Source: Phyto melanocephala (taxonomy: Eukaryota > Arthropoda > Insecta > Diptera > Rhinophoridae). From it: 64,000 nt of DNA. The notes under the pieces were generated by a model that saw only the letters and a list, made by a program, of their open reading frames with translations, had not been told where the DNA came from and made no database searches. This document shows, in pieces, positions 48,001 through 60,000 of the stretch. The position numbers and the translations under genes were made by a program. Position 1 is the first letter of the stretch; every line of letters begins with the position of its first letter. The DNA lies in the NCBI GenBank assembly GCA_941918925.1, contig OW799237.1:2647201-2711200 (forward strand), read 5' to 3'.

Positions 48001-51000
48001 ACTATATTAGCAACCAGTCAGTGAATACAAAAAAATTAGTGGAAAGTATAATCAAAAAAAAGTTAAACCAATAAATATTTAAATACTACTTAGCCAACCA
48101 CATCCAACAGACACATGTAAAAAGGCATAAAATATGCAGCAGTATATTACAATTTTTGTATAAAACTTGCACTGACTACTTAAAATGTGTCTGCATAAAT
48201 AAGAGTTCCTGTACTGAGGAGGTTAACATACACTTTGATAAAATTTTGCTTTTCTTTTCAACTAATTTTTCTATTAATGTGTATTGAGATATTTTGTAAG
48301 AAACATAGGAATCACATTCATAATCATTGGTCTTAAACTATAGCTTAAGCGTTTTTCTTTAATTAATTTGGGAATTATTTTAAATTTTTGGCTTAAAGAA
48401 TTTTGTTTATAAAATTTAGTTTCTGTTGAATTTTTCATTAAATTCTTTTTTGCCATTTTACAAACAATTTTAAATTATTTTTTTTTGTGAGATTTTTTTG
48501 ATTAAATAACGGTTTATGAAAATTTTTCCCAGTATCAACAAATATTCATAAATTTTAGTTTATCTAAATGTGCTTAATCATTATACATTTTGATTTACTT
48601 TATTATTTCTTTAAAAAATTGTTTTCCATAATTTAAAAAGATTATTTAAAATTTTTATATAAAGTTATAAGAACTTTTTTAAAAATTGTTAAAAATAATT
48701 TTTCTAAAATTTATTTTATTTAAAAATTGTTTATAAAATTGTTTTTATTGAAAGTTTCAAAATAATTTTTGTTGGTAAAAAAAATTTTGTTGATTTTTTA
48801 TTAACACCCAGCCAGTTCAGTTCTTGCAAATGAACTTTTCTTTTGTGGTGATAAAAATTTTTGTTAAAAATAATTTGTAAAAAATTTATTTATTTAAATA
48901 ATTATTTAATTAATTTTGTTGAAAATTTTAAAATGATTTTTGTTTGTTGATTTTTTTAAACACCCAGCCAGTTCAGTTCTTGCAAACGAACTTTTCTTCT
49001 TTGGTTATAGAATTTCATAATTTCATAGTGGTGACTATATATTTAAGTATATTCTGAAACAAAATTCTGTAGATACTGTTTTCTTTTTGTACATAATTTT
49101 TAAAATATTTTTTATTTATAAAAAGCAAAAAAAATTTTCTATTAACTTTCTCAGAATATTGTTACAACTGGAAAATAAATTATTTGCTATTATATACTTG
49201 ATATAAAGAAAATTTTCTCCTTGAGATAATTGTTCAAAAATTTTGATTAAAAAAAAATATTGATTTTTTTTTGCAGAAAACTATAATAGTTGAAAAATAA
49301 TATGAAAATGTGTAAAATGTGAAAAAAAATCAAAAAAATATTTTTTTTCATATTTTGTATTAGAATATATACAAAAATTTCCCTCAAAAAATTTCTTAAG
49401 TTTTTTAAATAAATTTGGCGAATTCATCAAGCTGTCCTTAGTATTGTATTGGCATAATTTTTGAAAAATCTAATAGTCCTATAAATTTTCAATTTAAAAT
49501 AATTTAAAAAAATTTCTTTCCTAGTAAAAATGTTTTCATATTCTCTATTTATTTATTTATGTATTAAATTTTGCATTAAAAAAGCCTTAAAAGGCAAAAA
49601 CAAATTATTACATAGTAAAACATTTTCTTTTGTTAACAAAATTTTTAGAATTTTTTTATACAGAATTTAAACAAATGTTTGATATATTTTTGAAACGAAA
49701 ACTGATTTATTTTTTTTTAAATTTCTTTCGATATAAAATTATTTTAAGATGTTTTATTATTAATTTATTTTTTTTAATTAAAAATTTTTAATATTTCAAA
49801 AGATTTAAAAATTTTTATTAAAAATAAATTTATAATTTTTTTAAAGTCAAATTTAAAACATTTTTTTTTAATAAATATTGTCTTTAAGAATATTTTATAA
49901 GTTTTTTTTTATATAATTAAAATTTAAAGATTTCTTTATTTGTTAATAAATTTAATAAAAATTTTGTATAATAAAGATTTTTTTAATAAAAATTAATTTT
50001 TTGCCAGAATTACTAAAAACCTTGAAAAAATTTTCAAAATCCCAACCATTTTTTAATGTTAATAAAAATATAAAAACTCTAACCTTCCTACTGAAAACAA
50101 ACACCCAATCACACGTACTATATCCTTTTTAACACATGTGTACCTACAGATAAAGGAAGCCAATATTTCTGTGATTGTCGTGGGTTAGTTAGGAATTTAT
50201 CTATCATTTGTTTTAGTTTATTTAACCGTTTTCTCTGGATTTTTCTTTATTTTCATACTTTCCATATTTAAACTGTACAAGTGGCGGTGGGTGTAAGTAC
50301 AAGCTCAAAATACTAATACAATTTTATAAATATGTATGTGTTTATGTGTATGTACACACGAGGCTGAGTTTGTATGTGGGTGTTAATGTAAAAATTGCAA
50401 TAAAATCGCAAAGGTGTTATAAAAATAAATTGTATTATTATATGTAATTGAAACAATGGTTTTGGTAATATTTTTACAAAAAAGTACCAACTAACATGTT
50501 TCTATTACGTAAGTAGTTATAGACCCAAAAATTTTTTTCTACAAAAAATCTTATTGAAAATTGTTGTGAATTGTAGAGTATACTAAAAAATTGTTGAGTG
50601 TTTTATTTTAGTAAAAGACACCAAAAAGTATAATATATAAACTTTTAGCCTTTATTAAATCTTTACGTACCAGCAAAAACTCTCATTACAAAATAATGAG
50701 TTGAATGTACTAAAATACACTTCTTCACTAGTTACAATTTGGCATCTAAACCCTTTTTTTTAACACGGCAATGTCATTGGAGGCAAGAACTTACTCACCG
50801 CGCTCGCTTACAAATAGGAACACGTATAAGTACTTATTACGATCGCTTATAAATAGCTACTTAAATAAGTACTTACTTTTAAAGCAATAAAAAAAAGTAC
50901 TTGATTTTTATAACCTAAATAACCCATTAATATTATGGACTTACAGAAGTCCTTCGGTTCCTTTAAGAAGAAAAATTCGGTTTGATTATACGTTGATTTA

Positions 51001-54000
51001 AAAATCAAGGAAAAACTATAAGGCATCACTTTGTTAGAGAAATGCTTTACCCCTGTTGTCAAAATCATTATTACTTATATCCTAAGTGAGGTAAACTGAA
51101 TGAGAATTACAAAAAGTTATGTATTTGTATTTGTACTACAACAGGCTTTAAAATACACAAAATATTGTGCTAAAAAAGCTTCAAAACGGAAACTTGCCAT
51201 TAATATTTCATGCCTTTTGTAAGCTAGTTTGAAAATTAAACTTTTACATTATTCCCTCACAAACATGCTTTGTTCGAATATTGATATTTTTGATATTTTT
51301 CGAGTGTTTAAAACTATTTGAATGTGAGTACATCTGGTTGTAAAGAAAAGTATGCAGTCATGTATGCATATTAAATGAACGAAGAGAATTAATACCATTT
51401 AACACTTACAATCATATTGCAAACGTTTTTAAGTTTATAGAGAGCAACCGCTTGAACAAATTTAACAACAAATATAAAATTTTTAAATAAGTATTTTACA
51501 AAATGTAAACATAAGTATGTATTACGTTTTTCAAATGCTTTTCCAAACATTTTTAAGAAAAGTATAAATTTTTCAATACATATCTTGTGCTATCCCTTCC
51601 TTTTCTGTAATAAATTATTGATATGTTTCTAAACATATTTATCATTTATTATATCTCAACTTAAAGACAATCAAATTTATGTTTAGGCCATAAAAATAAT
51701 AAAAGAATAAATTTAAGGTTACAAAAAAATTGTCCCAAAAGAATAAATGTTGCTGTCACCACTGCCTTGAAAAACGCCTTCTGCGCTAGTCCTTCTTTGT
51801 TTTGCCAATTTTCAAATCAAATATTTGCAACAACAAAAGCGATGAAAACAGGGTCACATATGTTTTTGTTGGCATTTCATTTGAATATTTAACTTTATTT
51901 CCGTTTTCCATATTGCTTTAATATGTATACGAATAAAGTAAATCACCATTATTTGCACTACAGCAATTGTAAGAAAAATGAAACACAGTCGCACATACAT
52001 GCATACACACAAGCATAACAAGTAACAGTTTTGTTGTTACAAGTAGCAATTGTGTGTGTGTGCGTAAGTAGTGGCACATTTGTACATGCTTGTAGAGAAG
52101 TAACATTTTGGCAAATGCCCTATTTATCTTTAAGGCCATTTTTATGATTCTTATTATTGGGTTGTTGTTGTTTCCGTTTAAAATATCTAGATAAAAAAAT
52201 GTCGTATTTCTAACTGACAAAAAATAAATAAAAAGTGTCTCAGTAATAATGCATTTTTAAATTTTAGAATAAAAGCTCGTATTTTTGAGACAGTTATGAT
52301 TTTTTTACTAGACATGTTACGATTAAGTACGAAATAAAATACGCGTCAAATTACCCTTATGACAGGCCACTACTCTTTGCATCAAATTTTCCATGATTTT
52401 TTTACAAGTAATGTGGCTATATCTCATCGATAACGCGTTGGATTTTGGATTTGAGCTTAGAAATTATTTTTGATGTATTCAAAGAAATCCGAAAATTCAT
52501 ACGGCCTTAAATCGCCAGTTGACATCACCAAATATTCGTTGCTGCAATAAATGGATTGTTTCATGTGCGGTATGGCAGATAATGCGATCTTACTGAAACC
52601 ACATGTCGTTCAGATCCATGTCATATAGTAAAGACCACAAGAAATCCGTAAGCTGAACTTTGTACACATGTAGATGGAGATCTTTTGTCAAAATCCGCTG
52701 CGTAGTGCTTCGTAAAATTTGAAGTAGTTGAGAACGATACCGAACTGATGTTTTCGGAGCTTTTACGACACTTTCGTTTAAAATACCAACGTTTTGAGGT
52801 ACGTTGGCGCTTTAAATTGTCGTTAAATTTTTTGACCCCTCTTTCAATGGTTAACATATTACGTGCACTTTCTTAATTAAAATTTTTCAAACGCGTTCTT
52901 CTTTCGTAAGGCATTCTTATTTCGCAAGGCTCTCAATTTTTAATAATCTGAATAAACTTATGTGTCAGTTGCCAAACTTGAGAGTTACCACTTGCACAAT
53001 TCATACTGAGACACTCCTAAGAATAGGAAATATCACATCGAAAAGAATCAACTAAAATTAAATTTTTGTTGTTTGTATTTTTGTTTGCCTCTTGAAAGAT
53101 ATTTTAAAAATTCCGAAAAAGTTGTTTTGTCCAAAAATCCACAGATATATAGTTGGCAAAACTGTTAAATCTAATTTAAACACAAATAGCTCTTTTAAAA
53201 ACATCCGACTATTCTGGTACTTCTTAAAAATGCGCTGTTAAGAGGCTTAGGTTAGATTAAATAGGCTTAAGATCTCAATACCATTACACTTAAGTCCAAC
53301 CTCCATCCAGAGGAAAACGATTTTCGAATTCAAACCTACATGAAGTGTAAAATATCGAGTATACTCTCCTTACATCAACTTAAAATCAATACACTTGCCA
53401 GCTCGTGAAAAAACTTTCCCCCAGATGCCAGAGCTAGAGCTGGGCAGTGATAGAGAAGATGTTGCATAGACTTAACCTTCTCCTAGTCGTGAAAACTTTT
53501 GCAGAAGTCATTAAAAGGGAGATTTAATCTCCTGGAAAGGTGTCCAATTAGAGCACCAACAACACCCCGAAATTGTCAGTGAGAGAGTGGCATAAGTTTT
53601 TATATGAATACTACATGTTAAATTGTAAACAAACCCTGCTTTAAGAAAAATTTTAACAGTCGTTTTAATATATTTTTGGTATACATATTTATTAAAAACT
53701 GTGGTTACAAATTTGTTATTTTTTTACTTCAAACATGTAAACATGCAAACGGATTTTAAGGGAACCATGTTTTTAAAAAAATCATAAAATTTTCGATTAT
53801 TATTAATAAATAAAGAATTTGTTGGAATTTGTTAAGAAAAAAATTTTAATGCTGCTACTGCGACCCACGACCTAAGTTATTGTTTTGATGGCATTTTGCT
53901 GTATATTATATATGTGAGTGCGTGGGTGTGTTCAAGCATTAAAAATCCTTTTAAATCCTTTGCTTTTGGCTCGTCTGTTGTAAATTTTTTATTATTGTTA

Positions 54001-57000
54001 TTTATTTTTACATATTGATATAAATATAAATGTCTATATTATTAGGTTAGAAATGAAATACTGTGATTTATTTCTTTAGCCCACATTATTGTGGGTTGTA
54101 AAAATTTGTTTGGAATTATTTGGTTGAATATTGTCATCGTTGTAAGTTGGTCATAAACAATACATTATGTATTAACCCTTTTATTAAAAAGAGAGTCCTA
54201 CACAGTTTCCCCATACTTTAGAGTTTTTGTTGGAATTTTATGTGCATGATAAAATAAAAGTACATTTGAGAGAAGGATGTATTTGATGTCTTTTATGATT
54301 TTATGAAGCATAACATTTTAGTGGTGGTCTTAAAATTGAAAAAAAATAATGGTCGAACAAAATGACTTTTTTTGTAAGAACTAAGATGACAGACTTAAAT
54401 TTCATTATTGTAAAAAAATTTTAAACATGACCTTGAACTTTTACTAAGCCTTACTCATAGCAACTGATATTAGTCTTATAATTTTCACAAATTCAGCAAA
54501 ATTTAAAAAAAATTTTTATTCTTCAATAGTAAAAATGTTTGGAATATTTTCGTTAAGAAAAATTGCATTCTCCAATTTATATATAAATGGTGTATGGCTC
54601 AAGTATGTATGTAATATGATTGTAAGTATGCGTATGGGCAATATACATTAGTTTTGTTTTTGTTGTTATTGTAGATGTTGTTGTTCGTTGCGTATGAGTA
54701 ATTTCTTATTACATTTTATGACTGCAGTTCTTTTGTAATTTATCATTCGCCATATAAAGCAACATATTGCCGTTCAAAAATAAAAATATAAAATAAATAA
54801 TAAATTTGTAAAATATTATTAAATATTGAAAAAGTCTTAAAAAATGTATTGATAGCTTAATATAAAAATAGCTTATTTCTATTTTTAACGAAATGGCGTT
54901 TTTACCTTTTTTGGTAGTTGACAAACAAACACATCATACCTTTTAGTGAACTGTGGTCGAACTGTCTCATATCATTCTTTGAATTTCTTTTATTTTTTTC
55001 ATTTTTCTGTAAAGTAACAGATCTCGACAAATCGAGATATGCTACTTTTATACTAAGCCATCGAATATATATTTTTTACACTTCTCTTTTGTCAACTTTT
55101 TTTATTACTAAATATAGAATTTTTAATTTTTAAAATTTTCTATATACGTGGAATTTTCCATTACGGACACTTTCTTCAAGTGGACATTCCTTTTGGACGG
55201 TTGCCATTGGCCGGCCCCGCCGACGTCCTTTAAGAAGATCATTGAATTTTTTTAATCAGAAAGCCCTTTTGAACAAACACATTTCAATGGTTGCTTCGGT
55301 GTCCGCCCAAGAGAGATTTCACTACGGAATATTTTTTTTAAAGTAGCTTTCATTGGAATACCAATGATAGATTTTTTTAAATTTTTTTTCTAAAACTATA
55401 AATTCGAAATATTTTTAGTTAAATACTTTTACACGTCTTTGATGAAAAATTATATTTTTTAAGGAAAAAAATTTGCTTTGGATAAGTTTTGTTCCTTCTG
55501 AGGTTACTTTATACACAGAAAATAATAATTATTTTTTTAATTTCTTTAATATTTTTTATAAATTAAAAATTAATTTATTTCCAATGTTTAACTATCAGAT
55601 TAGGTAGCTTTCTAAGAAAAAAAAAATAATTATAATTATATATTTATTCGGTTGTTGGGTTTAAAAAAAATAATTATAATAATAATAATTAATAAGTATA
55701 GGATTGGCCAGAAGTCACCGTGGGATTAAACAATTTAATAACTTTTTCTTTTATATATATTTTTAAGATTACTTACATGTACATTATTTTGCATTTAACA
55801 TTAAAAAAATTTTCAATTTAAGTTTGTTTTTCGATGACTAATTAAGTCAGTACTATGCAGCCTCTAAGATTTTACAGTGTTATAACATCCTAAAGGGAGG
55901 CATTGTTATATTGTGCCTATTCCAAGTTTCCCCTGATGTAAGGTGTTTTAAATTAAGGACATAACATGCACTTCACATAGCAAAAAATAACATCTGTCTT
56001 TTATTTTAAGCACTTCTTCGCCATTTGAAACCAAATCACACTCAATTTAACTCCAAACTGACATAACTCAACTTAATTGGTTTTCTATTTCATACTACGG
56101 TATGACTTTCACGAACTCTATTCAATTCAAAACTCGAAATATATGAACTGTGGCTAACAAATACACAGAAAACTTTAGACTGAAAAACGCATGTAAAAAA
56201 ATATTTCAGGCCTTAAGGTAAGAATTTTCGAATATTGCTAACAAGTATAGTATATTGCAAGTACTAAATTCGTAGTGGGAAAAATTTTAGTGTTGCAAAG
56301 CAAGGTGCACAAGTAGAGTGCGTAAGCAAGAATAGAGTTCTTACTGTAATTAAATAATTGATCTCAAATTTATGATTAAGGATAAAATATGAATAATGAA
56401 CGATTAAAGAAATTAAATTATATTTTAAAAATATTTTTTTTATCCAAAGGAAATTTACTTAATTTACAATAAACAAATAAATAATTTTTCATTACATGTT
56501 GAAATAAAAAATAGATAAAAAAAATACATTCTATATTGTTACAATAATTTTTTTGGACACTGTATGATTTTATTTTATTAAAGTTATTGATTTTTTTTTT
56601 CTATTTTCAAATCTATCAATTGCTTTTAGCTGTTAAATAAATTTAATTGAATCTAAAATCAAAAGAAATTTACATAAATAAGTATTATATCTTGAATTTT
56701 TTTAAACTAAACAGAAGCTGTTCCTTTGTTGTATTTGTTGTTATTTAAATTATTTATTTATGAAATAAAGTTTTTGCAACTTTTCACTAATAAACAACTT
56801 GTTGTGTGTTGCCTGTATTTATAATTAACACACATAACAATTTTTGTGTAGCAATGTAAGTAGTTTTGTTATTTTTTGGGTTTATTTATTAAAAAACATA
56901 AAATAGGAAACTTTATTACATGTTAGTTCTACAACGAACAAATACACATGCAAATGTATGGATGTATGATAGTGTATGTTAAAGCTATGTGCAGGTACAT

Positions 57001-60000
57001 TTATTTACTTGTCATCACTACAGCATTAGCTGAAATGTATCCAATAAAGCTGTAAGAATAAAACTGTTATACTCTACATTAAAAAAAATGAAGTGATAAT
57101 TGGTTTACAGGGTGTTACATCTTGTTTTGTGAAGACTGATGCTCAAGGTAACCTAGGGTTGATGTATATACGAGGAAAATATAGGACATAGAGATTGGAT
57201 ACTTTTTTATTTTTTGAACCAAAATTATCAACAGAACATATTACCATCTATTGTCTGGTAGCCGAAGGTCTTTCAGAAGACGATGAGGTAAAAATTGAGT
57301 GGAGTTCAGAGGATAGCTTGCATGGTATGTGGTACGATATGTACAACACGAACACAACCAATGAAGGCCATGCTAGGATTTCTGTTGCTAACCTAATTTA
57401 TAAGGGAAATAGCTGAAAGATAAGCAATTCGGATGCAAAGCGATGGCACGTGGTGTTTCTCTGGGTCAAATTTGAGAAATAAGAGAATCCTGGAACTCGT
57501 AATTAAAGAAGTTAGGGAGACTCCGATAGATCACATAAGTTAAGTAGAAGTGGACCAAAGGCTACATTGCACACTTATAGTGGATGGATCCATGCACCTT
57601 ACGAAGATGGATGAAGGAAACTACTTACAGATAGTCTCGTATGGTGTTCAATGAGGCTCCTGGTAGATATTCAGTAAAGGTACTCGATTTTAATAGGAAT
57701 ACGGTGAGCTGAATAATTGCGTTAATTGTAGGACAGGAAAATTTTAAATTTTATATGCAGATCGAGCATGTTGATATATGTAGAATGTGCCAGGAGGATG
57801 CTGATACATAAGCGAGCGAAGAACACGAATGTCTAGTACTAGCAAGATTAAGGATCACAGGCAAGCATTTATCTAGTCCAGAGCAAACGCCAGCTATGGA
57901 GAGAGAGTCAGTGAAAAAAGTGATACTGATCGAAAGCCTTGAAATTGCTGAGAAGTGAAGGAGGTCCAAAAGAGAGTAAAAGTAGTAGTAATATGCTTCG
58001 ATTATTCCCCAGCATAAGTGCGTAACGTTCTGTGAAACCGTGAAATTATGAAAGTTACGGTGGCACTCTATTATATAACACACACAACTTAACAGAACAA
58101 GAATTGGCCCCTCTGAACATCGAATGTGCGTTAGTTTTTTTATAATGGAGTAGTTTGAAGCATATGATCGTAACTAACTTTATCTTCGTTTAAAGGTTCT
58201 AAGGGTATTTTTGAGGTACTTTGCATTGCTTTTATGTATGCCAACACTAACAAGTCAAACACAAATACATACGCCTGCAACATAATAATTTAAATTTGAA
58301 ACTTTTTATCATTGTTATAATAAATACACATAAAGCAAAGAATAAAGTATAAAATATAATACAAATCGAAAAAAATATATAAAAAATTAAACAAAAGAAT
58401 CCTTAAAATAAGGAACAACAACAATGTGTTTTTGTACAAATATGGATGTATGTGTGTGTGTGTGTGTTGGTATAAGAGTAAAAATAAAATAAAATTTTAT
58501 ACAAGAAAAACTTTTTAACAACAATTAAAAAGCAGTTGTGCTTTATATATGGGACACAAAAATCCAACGAACAACCGAATGAACTAAATGTCCTCAGTAC
58601 TTTAACTTGTCAAATATTTAAACAACAGACATATCGAACATATACAAACATACTCATAACGTTTGTTAAAATAATGTAATATTTTTTCTAAACTTTATGA
58701 TGGAAAAATATTAAAATTTTTTTTTTTTTAAGAAAGAGTTGTATATTTACAAAAAATCTATCCTGAATTTACTTATAATTTAATCAACGACATGTTATAT
58801 ATTTCTATACATAGAAAAAACTTATACAATTAGAATAAGACAAATATTTCAAACCCATTTTATAATGTTTGTTGGGTATTGTTCTGAACATTGTGCTTAG
58901 TTATCTACGTATGTGATACATTTGCATATGTCTGCGTTTTGTTTGTGAAAGTATTTTATAACAATATGCCCTCGGGCAGGTCAACACTTATATATTTAGA
59001 TAGAAATGTAAAATGCACAGATATATTTGTTTTTACCTAAAAATACTCTTTCCTAACATTTGTGCAATAACAATAACAAAGCAAATACAAGTGTATCAAA
59101 AGTACAATGTTTGTATTTATTTATAAGTGTGTAGGTGTGTGTGTGTGTTTTTTTTTTGTACAAATGGTATGCACATCATGACATGGAAGAAGAAATTATA
59201 TGCAACTTTTAATAGGAAGAATTTTATTATGACAGAATACGATTTTGTTAGACAGTACAGCAGCTTTAGGAAGATCTGAAGATCTCTATTTAAAGGCAAT
59301 TAGCAAAAAGTTCAATTTACTAAATATCTCTGAACAAAATTGGACTGCTTTTCAAAAATCTATATTTTATGAATATTTAATTTTTGTAACAAAAACAATT
59401 TATTGTTACAGATTTAGTCTGATTTAAATTTTTTTTGCAGGCGATTATCAGCCTTATGCTTCTCACAGACAAGACCCATATGTGCATAAAATAATGAGCT
59501 TTTTTCATTATATAAACTGACGCCATGTTTTATGATTCCAGAACATATTAATGCTGCCATTATAAAGGGTGGTTAAATGTTAAGGGTCGATGTTGAATGT
59601 GAATCATACCTAAACGTCAGGTTTTTTTTCTGCATTTCATTTTATATTTCTCAGTTTCAGACTAACTCAATTTGAACCATGGAAAGATACACAATCGAGC
59701 AACGCGTTAAATTCTAATCACTAAAAGATGGCACCATATCACAACTAGTATAAATACAGGATGGGTTTTTTTATTTTTAAAAGGTTTATGTTCTATATAA
59801 AAAAAATAAACAAAAAAATTTAAACACCGTTGTGACTTTTGATCTACCCTGTATAAGCTGAAATTTTAGCTAGACCTTAGAGTGTGGGAAAAAACATTAC
59901 CGAATTTATTTGTATCAACATTTTGTATACAAATTTATTTCGTGTAGCATGCTCTCAAAAAATAACAACACCAAAGTAGTACAACATTCAAATTAACTCT

